Origin: Bifidobacterium sp. ESL0728
Lineage (GTDB): Bacteria; Actinomycetota; Actinomycetes; Actinomycetales; Bifidobacteriaceae
DNA length: 64,000 bases
Assembly: GCF_029392015.1 (NCBI RefSeq)
Contig: NZ_CP113925.1
Coordinates: 2,480,001 to 2,544,000, forward strand
Direction: 5' to 3'
Shown here: positions 9,901-18,149 of the stretch, piece after piece
How positions within the stretch are numbered: position 1 is the first letter of the stretch
Layout: the number at the start of each line of letters is the position of its first letter
Translations under genes and position numbers: made by a program
Notes under the pieces: model-generated
The model's input: only the letters and a program-made list of their open reading frames with translations
Told to the model about the DNA's origin: nothing
Database searches by the model: none

Positions 9901-10307
9901 AACCTACGGGCACGGCGGCCGGCAACTACGTCTGCGGCACCGCGACCATGGACAACGTACCGGCTTTCGACGGCACCACGGCCCACAGCTGGAGCCTCGA
10001 CCTGCCCGAAAGCACGGCGTTCGACGCCGCCAAAGCCTACGACACCAGCTCGCACCTTTATATCGACGACACCTGGAGGAACACTTCGGGAGGGGGCGGA
10101 AGCAGCGGCGGAGGCGAAGGCAGCAAGCTCAGCGTCATCTCGCCGGAAGCGTACCTCGGCAGTCCTCCGCCGGTGACCGCCCTGCCGTTCACCGGCGGGC
10201 GCTGGCGTCGCGTCGCTGTATTACTTGGTGCGCTGATCGGCTCCACTGCCGTTCTGCTTGTCGCTTTCGTAACCTTCCGCCGGCGTATCCTGCGTCTGAA
10301 CCAATAA
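6972..10307 (+). CDS. BspA-like (DUF285) surface protein with LPFTG anchor
   Basis: 1,111 aa. Signal peptide (to about residue 30), Thr/Gln-rich spacer, then about residues 190-430 as repeated 24-26-residue BspA/DUF285 units of the type NVTNMDSMFLDCTGLTSLNV. Two InlB-type (Listeria-Bacteroides) repeats follow, ending in ITLYAQW and LTLYAVW. Further beta-rich domains, a Gly/Ser linker, sortase motif LPFTG, a membrane segment and a basic tail (FRRRILRLNQ) complete it. BspA-type proteins mediate adhesion in other bacteria, so this is probably a wall-anchored adhesin. The ribosome site is weak (GGTGA). It is preceded by an attenuator-like hairpin and followed by a four-unit inverted-repeat array. 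Confidence 0.9.
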   Translation: MKKHLYITTLRVIATAVCAAMTTCAVFASAATPSGDISSAANASETSAQTKQTGQTKQTAQAKTSSQQPQAVGPQASCSATNWVNWGTPYSGPTGVSGMDRSTVQWRITSDCVLHLSGGLSPNIPNSSTYVPWINEQDEITGIKVEGNLTLYKSNIALNPIFADMPNLTTVDTTGGQLHLAANAAGGLFESDDQLATINGITSWDTKKATGMASMFYFCPGLTQLDLSGFDTTNVEDMTNMFDGDNGLESITLSGNFKTGKVTSMDSMFNNCSGLTSLDLSSFDTSAVKSMKQMFSSCRGLTSLDFSTLPNFNTANVTNMDSMFLDCTGLTSLNVSNFATNKVANMNSMFNDCSSLTTLDLSNFNTANVTNMNAMFQSCSGLTSIKLSSFATNKVANMNSMFDGCTNLTTLDISSFDTSQAGSSMTNMLPNGLRKLKLGASTKLGSDAFSNVDSGINWEEMSSLDDSATHIGSIGNLSALKTRAASSNPAGSYWDSRFMPSGVQLAVNANGGITNFTPVSYDTTTAAATITVPRGNAITTNKSQSIFSGWNTCARGGTTGGCQAYQPNDTITVAQGDSYPARTITLYAQWVRAPAPVIDPYSPAIHAPLTTSPTIDVTVSNTAGPAGGPAANALIGSKTTITTGQGPWSTETGPGTWSYTGRPIADLQPNMGATYVIKASTTMTDPSTGNTVTAYTQKNGILPYLKVTFNANGGTGAPSDMSGFGDPDNYSLTPFTIPADVIPTKGPHDMFAGWATSATATQPDPAYNPGNHAPTYFTNADAGKTLTLYAVWHEAKAPVITEVHRDSTSHHVIATGTAQPFNAIGTPTVSGNSSKGLKVTSASLTSDGKLSVTGLASGTGNTEASQVVTVRVRACYANTSGSNGTAPPAKARWSNDNNNIPSGCVQDFGIPDYHPGYLPFSFWLAGLNNKWSTTNLDIGTRPYIWAYTQYQNGSIDGPLMITPLSQGSDNSVKTCVKPTGTAAGNYVCGTATMDNVPAFDGTTAHSWSLDLPESTAFDAAKAYDTSSHLYIDDTWRNTSGGGGSSGGGEGSKLSVISPEAYLGSPPPVTALPFTGGRWRRVAVLLGALIGSTAVLLVAFVTFRRRILRLNQ

Positions 10308-10345
10308 CGGGCTACCGGCACTGCAACACATCTCGCCAGCGTCAT

Positions 10346-10535
10346 AAAAGTGCAAGTTAGGTACTACCAAGTGCACTATTCGCGCTCTACCGTCAAAAAG
10401 TGCACCTTCGAAGACCCAAAGCGCACTTTTCGCACAGTACCGTCAGAAAAGTGCACCCACGCCCGCTCAAGATGCACTATTTCGACGCCAGTACGAGAAA
10501 AAGTGCACCTTAGCAATCGCAAAGTGCACTTTTCT
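10346..10535. repeat. Array of four ~51-bp inverted-repeat units
   Basis: Eight copies of the palindrome GTGCAC or a one-base variant, centred near 10352, 10373, 10402, 10423, 10453, 10474, 10505 and 10526. The gaps alternate 21, 29, 21, 30, 21, 31, 21. Each 21-spaced pair forms a stem AAAAGTGCAC / GTGCACTTTT, A-rich on one side and T-rich on the other, so each unit could act as a terminator on either strand. The array fills the gap between a plus-strand gene and convergent purA. Confidence 0.85.
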
Positions 10536-10600
10536 GACAGTAGACCGGTACCATATGCTCGGTCAATCAGCACCCATCAGCACACGGCTGCAATCAGCGC

Positions 10601-11902
10601 TCAGTCGACGAGCGAACGCACCTCGATGATGTGGTCGCGCTGCGGGCCGGTGCCGATGGCGGAGATGCGGCAGTTGGAGATCTCCTCGAGACGCTTGACA
10701 TAGGCCTGGGTGTTGGCCGGCAAATCCTCGAACTTGTGCACCTTGGAGATGTCCTCGGTCCAGCCGGGCATGGTCTCGTAAACGGGCGTGGCCTTGGCGA
10801 ACGCGGCCTGGTCAATAGGCATGTCGTCGTAACGAGTGTGTGTGCCGTCGCCGTTGTCGACGTCGTAGGCGACGCAGATCGGAATCTCGTTCAAGCCGGT
10901 CAGCACATCGAGCTTGGTGAGCACGATATCGGTCAGGCCGTTGACCTGCGTGGCATAGCGGGTGACGACGGCATCGAACCAGCCGCAGCGACGCGGACGG
11001 CCGGTGGTCACGCCGAACTCGTGGCCCTGCGTGCGCAGCCATTCGCCGGAATCGTCGTTGAGCTCGGTCGGGAACGGACCTTCGCCCACGCGGGTGACGT
11101 ACGCCTTGGCCACGCCGATGACGCGGTCGATCTTCGTGGGGCCGACGCCAGTACCGGTGCAGGCGCCACCGGCGGTCGGGTTGGAGGATGTTACAAACGG
11201 ATAAGTACCGTGGTCGACGTCAAGCATGGTGGCCTGGCCGCCCTCGAAGAGCACGGTCTTGCCTTCTGCCAACGCATTGTTGAGCAACAGAGAAGTGTTA
11301 GTGACGTAAGGCTTGAGCCGCTCCCCCAGCTTCAGCAGCTCGTCGGTGGTCTCGTCGACGTCGATCGGACGGCGGTTGTAGAGCTTGACCAGCATCTGGT
11401 TCTTCTGATGCAGGCTCGCCTCGACCTTGTCGCGCAGGCGCTCGGCGTCGAAGAGGTCGTGCACACGGATACCGACGCGATTGATCTTGTCGGCATAAGC
11501 CGGACCGATGCCACGGCCGGTGGTGCCAATCTTGTGCTTGCCGAGGAAGCGCTCAGTCACCTTGTCGATGACGCGATGGTACGGAGCAATGACCTGTGCC
11601 GATTCGCTGACTTTGAGGCGCGAGCAATCCACACCACGGGACTCAAGCCCGTCAATCTCCTCAAACAGCACTTCGGGATCGACCACCACACCGTTGCCGA
11701 TAACCGGTGTGACATGAGGGTTCACCACACCGCTGGGCAGCAGGTGCAGCGCATACGTTTCGTCGCCGACCACCACCGTGTGGCCCGCATTGTTGCCGCC
11801 GTTGAAGCGCGCGACGTAGTCAACCTTCGTGCCGATAAGATCGGTCGCCTTACCTTTGCCTTCGTCTCCCCATTGGGCACCAATCAGAACAATTCCAGGC
11901 AT
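10601..11902 (-). CDS. purA: Adenylosuccinate synthetase
   Basis: 433 aa, full length. It condenses IMP and aspartate using GTP, the first committed step to AMP. The GTP loop [11 protein letters not shown] with catalytic Asp is at the N-terminus, followed by [12 protein letters not shown] (catalytic His), [11 protein letters not shown] and a C-terminal guanine-binding segment (TGPQRD). GGGAGG precedes ATG 11902. It is a single gene, convergent with the surface-protein gene across the inverted-repeat array. Confidence 0.98.
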   Translation of the reverse strand: MPGIVLIGAQWGDEGKGKATDLIGTKVDYVARFNGGNNAGHTVVVGDETYALHLLPSGVVNPHVTPVIGNGVVVDPEVLFEEIDGLESRGVDCSRLKVSESAQVIAPYHRVIDKVTERFLGKHKIGTTGRGIGPAYADKINRVGIRVHDLFDAERLRDKVEASLHQKNQMLVKLYNRRPIDVDETTDELLKLGERLKPYVTNTSLLLNNALAEGKTVLFEGGQATMLDVDHGTYPFVTSSNPTAGGACTGTGVGPTKIDRVIGVAKAYVTRVGEGPFPTELNDDSGEWLRTQGHEFGVTTGRPRRCGWFDAVVTRYATQVNGLTDIVLTKLDVLTGLNEIPICVAYDVDNGDGTHTRYDDMPIDQAAFAKATPVYETMPGWTEDISKVHKFEDLPANTQAYVKRLEEISNCRISAIGTGPQRDHIIEVRSLVD

Positions 11903-12010
11903 ACGAACCTCCCGAGATACGCGTTATTCCGCCGTTATTAGCCTACCGTCACGCCTATACCGACGTTCGGCGAAAAGCCGGAATCTTCATTATGGTCATG
12001 GCTTTCTTGC

Positions 12011-12352
12011 TCAGCTTGGGCGAACTTTCGTGGCTTCATCCTGGATTGTTTGCTTGGCCTGAGTCGCCCATGCACCTTGGGCGCCGCCAGCAATATTATC
12101 GGCATAACTGCTCCAATCATCGGCAACCGAGCGAAGAAACGCATTCTTGTCGCGTTCGTTCTGGTTGACGTCAATCGAGGCAAGACTCGCATGCCATGGA
12201 GCCACAACGTCCTTGATAATACCCGTCTGTGCTTGCTTGAGACATCTGTTGAGCATCGCCTGCGCATCCGCAACAGCCTGTTCACAATCTTTTTTCACCC
12301 CATTCCAGAGCCGATCGGCCTCAGCAGTAGCCTGATCCCAGAAATTAGCCAT
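12011..12352 (-). CDS. Small helical protein, candidate type VII partner (WXG-like)
   Basis: 113 aa, predicted mostly alpha-helical, with an LWNG motif (W-x-G) near residue 17, as in small type VII secretion substrates. It is last in an operon downstream of the lipase-domain protein, overlapping the preceding gene by eight bases, with GAGGGAACA before ATG 12352. In Staphylococcus aureus the type VII lipase TslA needs two small helical partners encoded nearby; this protein and its neighbour occupy equivalent roles by position. Function is inferred from size, helicity and context, not clear homology. Confidence 0.6.
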   Translation of the reverse strand: MANFWDQATAEADRLWNGVKKDCEQAVADAQAMLNRCLKQAQTGIIKDVVAPWHASLASIDVNQNERDKNAFLRSVADDWSSYADNIAGGAQGAWATQAKQTIQDEATKVRPS

Positions 12353-12758
12353 TGTTCCCTCTCGCTCGTTTACGGTTATCTTCTTCTCCGCGTTCAAAAG
12401 CCCGCTCACATTCGCGATGAGACTGGGCAAGCTGTTCACGGGCGTCATCGATATAACGAAGTTTTTCGTTGATCACGGCCTCACTGCTTTGACGATTCTG
12501 TTCAATCACCGTCACGGCCTTTTCGATGGCATCGCCGGAATCACCGTCTCCCTGCTTCAACAACGCAACAACCCGAGTGCCCAAATCCTGTAGCTGCTCA
12601 TTGAAATCCCACTGGGCACGACGAACCTCATCCTCGGCACTATCCAGTTGCTTGCCTCGCTGCCGATACTGTTCATATTCGCGATTCCTGGCATCCCGCA
12701 GCTCAACCGCACGGCTGCGAATCTCCCGTTCCCGCTGTTCATCTTCCGCCCTGCTCAT
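12345..12758 (-). CDS. Coiled-coil protein, candidate type VII chaperone/partner
   Basis: 137 aa, almost entirely charged helix with heptad character (RAVELRDARNREYEQYRQRG; QNRQSSEAVINEKLRYIDDA). It resembles in style the DUF3958/DUF5082 small proteins that accompany LXG effectors in Firmicutes. ATG 12758 overlaps the stop of the lipase gene (ATGA), implying translational coupling. The similar protein at 57183-57569 occupies the partner slot of the second effector operon. Confidence 0.65.
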   Translation of the reverse strand: MSRAEDEQREREIRSRAVELRDARNREYEQYRQRGKQLDSAEDEVRRAQWDFNEQLQDLGTRVVALLKQGDGDSGDAIEKAVTVIEQNRQSSEAVINEKLRYIDDAREQLAQSHRECERAFERGEEDNRKRARGNNG

Positions 12759-14149
12759 CGCCCGATGGCCCTCAACTGCAACGCAAGTTGCTGATCGGTT
12801 GATACCAGAGTTTGTGCCGCTTGATTAATTTTCCCGGCAAGGTCGTCGAAGACACTCACCTGCCCAACAAAACCGTTGAGTTCAGCCTGATACTGCGCCT
12901 GGGGGTTACTGACAATACGCTCTTTGGTCGCGCTACCTGCAGCCAGGGCATCCATTACCTCTCCAGCAGAAAGATTTTGCCCGACAACGGTGGCATCATG
13001 CAACGTTCCCTGCCATTCCTCGTCAGCTTTGGCGCACGCCCCATTACACCATCCTTGCATCTCCTGTAATTCGTTTTGTGTCAGGGAATGGATGCCATTG
13101 ACGATCGCTCCAGCTTCCTGTTCGTCCAAATAAATCGTTTCCGCGCCGGTGAGTTTGCCGCCATTATTTTTCTCAAGCGCCTTACGCTCATCGTCAACAG
13201 CGCCAAGTTCCTTGTCGGCCAGTTCCGAAGCTTCATCAAGGGCCTTGTCACCGCCTACGACTTTCAAACGGCCATCTTTATCGAATTGATAACCGCCCCA
13301 TCCATGCTGCTTCAAAAACCAAGACCACGCATATTTGCCGACACCCACCAGAAAAACCGCAGGATTCTTACTTTCCAATTCGTCATTCATTTCCCCAGGG
13401 GCCCAATTGGAATCGACAACGATTAGATTACCGATATGCGCGTTGTTGCCATAGCCTATGGGGACAAGATCCTTGCGATCGATATAGTTGTGCACGATGC
13501 CGCGAGCGCTGAATTGATCGGCGACCCGACGCTGATCGGCTGTCAGGAACGAATACATATTCGGCCCTTCATACAGCCACGCCCCATCGATTCTGTTGGA
13601 TTCTTCAGGACTCAAACTCGCCAAAGCATACTGACCATCCATTGACCCTAGAGAATGGCCATATACATCGACTTTCGCGTTCTTATACTCGGCAAGTGCA
13701 CCCTTTAGCGTATTAGATGACGACAGCAACTGTTGCGATGGGACATCTCTCCTCGGCACGTTCAAGAGATCGCCGATATCATCGGCAGCTCCCCACACCG
13801 GGCCAACTATCGGGCCAGCGAATCTGCCGACATTAAGAATCTGACCACCATCAATCGCATCCTCGGCATAGTCCTGCCAGTTCTGCGAGCCCTGATAAAG
13901 AACGGTGACATGCTTTACGTCACTTGGCTTATAGCCCTTGGCAGTTGGATCCGCATCAACGACCATGTACGAGTCCTCGCCAGTTGCGGAATTATGGTTC
14001 ACTGCAGCAACATAACCGACAAACTTGGAACCGGTATCCTTTTGCGTATAAAGACGCTCGCCCACGTTATATTCTCGCTTCGGATACTCCAAATCGGCTA
14101 TTTCTTTGCGCTGTTCATCGGTATAGCAGCCATCCGTATAATCAGCCAT
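12755..14149 (-). CDS. Lipase-fold protein with C-terminal helical domain, candidate type VII effector
   Basis: 464 aa, no signal peptide. The N-terminal half is an alpha/beta-hydrolase of lipase type: VLYQGSQNWQDYAEDA, then the nucleophile elbow VYGHSLGS with serine near residue 166, then HNYIDRKDLVPIGYG. After about residue 300 the protein becomes helical (ELADKELGAVDDERKALEKN; WCNGACAKADEEW). Catalytic domain first and helical targeting domain last is the reverse of LXG toxins and matches the arrangement described for the S. aureus secreted lipase TslA. Flanking genes fit: a membrane protein upstream and two small helical proteins downstream. GGGGA lies before ATG 14149. Secretion by type VII is inference. 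Confidence 0.7.
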   Translation of the reverse strand: MADYTDGCYTDEQRKEIADLEYPKREYNVGERLYTQKDTGSKFVGYVAAVNHNSATGEDSYMVVDADPTAKGYKPSDVKHVTVLYQGSQNWQDYAEDAIDGGQILNVGRFAGPIVGPVWGAADDIGDLLNVPRRDVPSQQLLSSSNTLKGALAEYKNAKVDVYGHSLGSMDGQYALASLSPEESNRIDGAWLYEGPNMYSFLTADQRRVADQFSARGIVHNYIDRKDLVPIGYGNNAHIGNLIVVDSNWAPGEMNDELESKNPAVFLVGVGKYAWSWFLKQHGWGGYQFDKDGRLKVVGGDKALDEASELADKELGAVDDERKALEKNNGGKLTGAETIYLDEQEAGAIVNGIHSLTQNELQEMQGWCNGACAKADEEWQGTLHDATVVGQNLSAGEVMDALAAGSATKERIVSNPQAQYQAELNGFVGQVSVFDDLAGKINQAAQTLVSTDQQLALQLRAIGR

Positions 14150-14163
14150 TGAACATCCCCGAA

Positions 14164-14625
14164 TCAGTCATCATTGCCAGTACTGCCATCATGCAGATGC
14201 GGATAGGCCTTGTCCAACAAGTCTTGAAGCTTCAGCGAGACGCTCGTAGCCCCTCCCTTCAAAGGGCCCGTACCGCCGTTCTTATCAAGCTTGACATCGA
14301 CCTCCATATCCGGGTCATCGTTCACAATAAGTTCAAGCGCGATCCCGCCCATTGGATCATGACCGATGCTGGCGTCATCAACCTTGTATGAGTGGATGAT
14401 GCCATTCTTAGAAAACGCCTTCGGATCAAAGAATTTAATCGAATCGCGATAAATTTTGTCGGCTTCTTTGCTATAAGCCGCCTCATGCATCCACTGCTTT
14501 TGATCGGCATGATACTTGGACACGATTCCCCCAATTACTACGGCAACAGCAAGCACGCATGCTACAACAATCAATGCGATCTTGCCGCCATGGCTTTTTT
14601 GAACACCTTGCATACCAGCTACCAT
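14164..14625 (-). CDS. DUF1310-like membrane protein, candidate immunity protein
   Basis: 153 aa with one N-terminal membrane segment (KIALIVVACVLAVAVVIGGI) and an extracytoplasmic domain containing DPKAFSKNGIIHSYKVDD and DPMGGIALELIVNDD. This resembles the DUF1310 family of Listeria and streptococci. It is first in the lipase operon with a 14-bp gap to the next gene. An outward-facing membrane protein next to a putative secreted lipase suggests immunity, as the lipoprotein TilA does for TslA; this is inferred. No good ribosome site is visible before ATG 14625 or the alternative ATG 14613. Confidence 0.65.
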   Translation of the reverse strand: MVAGMQGVQKSHGGKIALIVVACVLAVAVVIGGIVSKYHADQKQWMHEAAYSKEADKIYRDSIKFFDPKAFSKNGIIHSYKVDDASIGHDPMGGIALELIVNDDPDMEVDVKLDKNGGTGPLKGGATSVSLKLQDLLDKAYPHLHDGSTGNDD

Positions 14626-14770
14626 ATCATCATTAATAAATAATAAATATTAAAAAACAATAACACCTATAGCGTTCCTCCCCTCGACTAATCGCCTAGC
14701 ATAAAGCCAACGTCACGGAATAACACCTTTTATATCGATTCGGATGTATGACTAGCAGAGTCACGCCCCA

Positions 14771-17581
14771 TCATTTACGCTCGCGCAGTGCGGTCAGCGC
14801 CCAGAGAATCGAGACGACATCAATGGCCTCCTGCGTGAACGCGCCGACGACCACGGGAATGAAGTCGAACGCGGCGGCGACCATGCAGACGAGCGCGAGG
14901 CCGAGACCGGTTACCACGGCCTGCAGCATGGTGCGCTTGGTCTGACGGGCGATGGCGACGGCTTTGGGCACATCACCGATGTCGTCGTTCATGATGACCA
15001 CCTGTGCGGTCTGCGATGCGGCAGTAGAAGTGCCATCTGTCATCGCAATGCCGATATCAGCCGCAGCCAAAACGGGCGCATCGTTGACACCATCGCCGAC
15101 CATCACCGAAATCGGGCGCGGCTTCGGCTGGCCGGAAAGCCGGTCAAGGAACGTCTCGATTTTCGAGGGATGCTGCAAGGCCTCGCGCGAAGCCGCTCTG
15201 ACCGCAGACACCTTATCTTGCGGGAGCAAATCGGCGCGAACATCGTCAATCCCGACCTCGCCGGCAATTACGTCGGCGGAACTGTGGGAATCGCCGGTCA
15301 ACATAGTCACCTTGCCGATGCCCATGGAACGCAAGCGTTGCAACGATTCGCGGGCATTGTTCCGCGGTACGTCTCGCAGCACAATGCGGGCTGCAAGGAT
15401 TCCATCAACCGAAACGTAGGCGACCATTTCGTCGGCCGAGCGCGGCTTGAATTGCGATGTCGGGAACGCTCCAACAGACCGTAATACAGAATCTGAATTA
15501 TCAAAGATATCCGTGTTCCTTGGCGACTTGCTTTCAAGTCGGTCATCGATACCATTAGCCGAGCTTGCATTCACTACGAAATTCAGTCTCCCAACGCGAA
15601 CCGTGTGACCTTCGACCATGCCTTGCACGCCGTTGCCGGCATCCTCGTGTACGCCTTTGACCACCGGAAAAGTTGCGCGACCGTTGTGCAGCTTCTTCGA
15701 TGCCATGGCTCCGGCGGCCACGATGCCTTGCGCGAGAATGTGCACCGAATAGCTCTCAACCACTGCCGCGAGTTCGACAATAAGGTCTTCTATATATTGT
15801 TCGGACTGCGATTCTGACTGATTCTTATCGAATTTAAGAACGATAGGCAACCGCTTGCGCGCGGCTTCCGGCACGTCAACTCGCACAACCTGCGGTTTTG
15901 TGACAGTGAGCGTGCCGGTTTTGTCGAAGAAGATATGCGAGACCTTGCCGAGATTTTCCAAGACCTCCTGCGTTTTCGTCAGGATTCCGGCCTTCGCAAG
16001 CCTGCCGGTTCCCGCCATATACGCCACCGGAGCGGCGATAAGCAGCGGGCAGGGAGTGGCCAGCACAAGCACTTGCGCGAACCGCTCCGGGGTGCCTGAA
16101 GCAATCCATGCGACAATGCCAATAACCAACGAAATAATGGTAAACGGCACCGCCAGCACGTCGGCGGTTTTGACCACTGGGGCACGCGAGGAACGCGCGG
16201 AATCCACCAACTGCATCGTCTGCTGGTACTGCGAATCTCGCGCCAGCGACGTGGCGCGAATCACGATCATCGTCGACCCATTGATCGCCCCGGACATCAC
16301 GCGAGCGCCGGCGAACACGGTGCGCGGCAACGGTTCGCCGTTGATTGCACTCAAATCGAGCGTCGCCGTTCCACTCAAAAGCTTGCCGTCCACGGGAATC
16401 GTCTCGCCCGGCAACACCACCAGCACGTCTCCCAGCGCGACTTGATCGACGGGAACCGTATGGAAATGCGCGTCCTGCGAGGCCTGCGATTCCATGATTT
16501 TCACGGCCTGCGAGTTGCGTGCCAACGACCCGCCAATAAACGTATGCCGCGCCAACGAGCCCGGAACCTGCGAATATCGGCCCTGACTCCGGGAAATCGT
16601 TTGCACGTTCGTTTCCGTATTGTTCGCCAAGTGGCCACGGACGTCACATTCACCGGCGTCGGGTCGGCTCTGGTCCGTATCATCCACAACATTTTCGCCT
16701 TGCTTGCCGCCATTGGTTCGCCCGGTTTCCCACCTGTTTTCCGCACTACCTTTGGCTACGGAAGCAAGCTCGCAACTGCAATCATTCGGATCGACCCTGC
16801 ATACGTTATTTTCCAGATCCTGCAGGTTCACTTGAGGCAAGGCCGTCGCCAAGGTTGCGCGGAAACCGTCAGCCAAACGCTTGTCGCTATTGGCAAACAA
16901 TGCGTCAAGATGATTGTTTGCCGCGTTCGTATTCGGTTTTGGAGTTTCATTACGCGCCGCAGAATCAACGCCGGTCTCAATCGTCTGAGGACGCTGAATG
17001 GCACCGCTGCTCACATTCCCGGCAGTTTCAACATTTTGCGGTTTGGTTTTATCGGCGGGACACCCAGCGGACGACCTTCCGGCCAAACCGACTCCCGGCA
17101 AATCGGAGATATGCGCCATCTGCGGAGCGGCGGCAATCAGGGCGCTCAGATTGCCTTCGGCCCTGGTCTGGGCGAACTCCTCGATGGCCTCGCCCGACCA
17201 GATCATCAACACCACGGCCCAGCTGGCCCAATATTCCTGGACTCCCAGCGTGGAAAGCAGCGCCAGAATGGCCAATACGTCGATGCCCACGTGCCCGGCT
17301 TTGAGTGAGGCGATCATGCCGCGAACGGAATCGAAAACGGAATACGCGACGAGCAGCACCACGATAAGCTGCCCGACGGAAGGATTGAACGCGAATGGCC
17401 CGATGTGCCATGCCCCTGCGCTGGGCGGAGCGGCCACGAAATTACCGGCATTAAGCGCCCCCACGCCGTTCAACCACGGACGATAATTCCAGAATATCGT
17501 CACGAAAATCGCAGCTGCGATGGTGACGGGAAGCATTGGCACTTGCCGGCAGATGTCGCCAATTTTGCGAATAACCCGCAT
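14771..17581 (-). CDS. P1B-type heavy-metal-transporting ATPase
   Basis: 936 aa, inner-membrane metal pump. Motifs in order: N-terminal membrane helices without a metal-binding domain; GETIPVDG in the actuator domain; CPLLIAAP in the transmembrane metal site (near residue 509); DKTGTLT with phosphorylated Asp (near 552); VGDGVNDAPVLAAADIGIAM. The metal cannot be told; CPL without HMA domains suits several P1B groups. A hydrophilic insert of about 210 residues (155-365) separates helix 2 from the actuator domain, and a shorter one (about 40 residues) interrupts the nucleotide domain, making this far longer than the usual 620-800. AAGGAG five bases before ATG 17581 decides the start. Confidence 0.9.
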   Translation of the reverse strand: MRVIRKIGDICRQVPMLPVTIAAAIFVTIFWNYRPWLNGVGALNAGNFVAAPPSAGAWHIGPFAFNPSVGQLIVVLLVAYSVFDSVRGMIASLKAGHVGIDVLAILALLSTLGVQEYWASWAVVLMIWSGEAIEEFAQTRAEGNLSALIAAAPQMAHISDLPGVGLAGRSSAGCPADKTKPQNVETAGNVSSGAIQRPQTIETGVDSAARNETPKPNTNAANNHLDALFANSDKRLADGFRATLATALPQVNLQDLENNVCRVDPNDCSCELASVAKGSAENRWETGRTNGGKQGENVVDDTDQSRPDAGECDVRGHLANNTETNVQTISRSQGRYSQVPGSLARHTFIGGSLARNSQAVKIMESQASQDAHFHTVPVDQVALGDVLVVLPGETIPVDGKLLSGTATLDLSAINGEPLPRTVFAGARVMSGAINGSTMIVIRATSLARDSQYQQTMQLVDSARSSRAPVVKTADVLAVPFTIISLVIGIVAWIASGTPERFAQVLVLATPCPLLIAAPVAYMAGTGRLAKAGILTKTQEVLENLGKVSHIFFDKTGTLTVTKPQVVRVDVPEAARKRLPIVLKFDKNQSESQSEQYIEDLIVELAAVVESYSVHILAQGIVAAGAMASKKLHNGRATFPVVKGVHEDAGNGVQGMVEGHTVRVGRLNFVVNASSANGIDDRLESKSPRNTDIFDNSDSVLRSVGAFPTSQFKPRSADEMVAYVSVDGILAARIVLRDVPRNNARESLQRLRSMGIGKVTMLTGDSHSSADVIAGEVGIDDVRADLLPQDKVSAVRAASREALQHPSKIETFLDRLSGQPKPRPISVMVGDGVNDAPVLAAADIGIAMTDGTSTAASQTAQVVIMNDDIGDVPKAVAIARQTKRTMLQAVVTGLGLALVCMVAAAFDFIPVVVGAFTQEAIDVVSILWALTALRERK

Positions 17582-18044
17582 GATTCTCCTTGCGCGTGTA
17601 CTGCCCGGCCACACAAGTCGCGCAACCAAGCAAGTTGGTCACGCCTTGTTAACCCACCGGCGGCGCGAGGCCGCCGATACACGGCGTAAAGATAATGAAC
17701 TTCAGTATAGCAACACACCTGCGACGGCATGTCCGAATAATCCAATTGCCGAATATATCGCCTGGTATACGGCCTCAACGCGATGGCGGAACAAACGAAA
17801 AACTTGTGCAGGCCATCAGGAAACCGACAACCCACACAAGTTACCAAAGAGAGGGATGGAATATTGAATAATTACACCCTATCAGCGGAATCAACGAGGC
17901 AGAAGCTTACAAAAGTACGGATATACCTCGAGCTGTGGCGATTCCGTCCGACTCAAGGAGTGTATCACAACGCCTGACAAAATTGCACGACATAATATAC
18001 ACCTGCGTAAAAAACATGGTATGATTCCTGTTTCACAGCAAAAA
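17582..18044. other. Intergenic region between metal ATPase and htrA terminator
   Basis: About 460 bp upstream of the metal ATPase, probably with its promoter. Small frames (for example 17783-17977) lack ribosome sites. I see no clear metal-sensor operator. Confidence 0.4.
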
Positions 18045-18086
18045 CCGGTCCGGCAACACTCCGCACTGGGAATGCTGCCGGGCCGG
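18045..18086 (-). terminator. Terminator of htrA
   Basis: 11-bp stem CCGGTCCGGCA / TGCCGGGCCGG (one G:T mismatch) with a 20-base loop, followed on the minus strand by TTTTTG. It lies 64 bases past the htrA stop. Confidence 0.85.
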
Positions 18087-18149
18087 CTTCGTCTCAAATC
18101 ATCCGCGGCTTCATTGGCAGGAACCGAGGAGGGCAGAGAGAGTCAGAAT

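Noticed and set aside
10346..10535. Possible CRISPR array
   Set aside because: Units are inverted-repeat pairs with alternating 21/30-bp spacing, similar loops and no cas genes; not direct repeats with unique spacers.
10631..11941. 436-codon plus-strand ORF
   Set aside because: Shadow of purA on the opposite strand.
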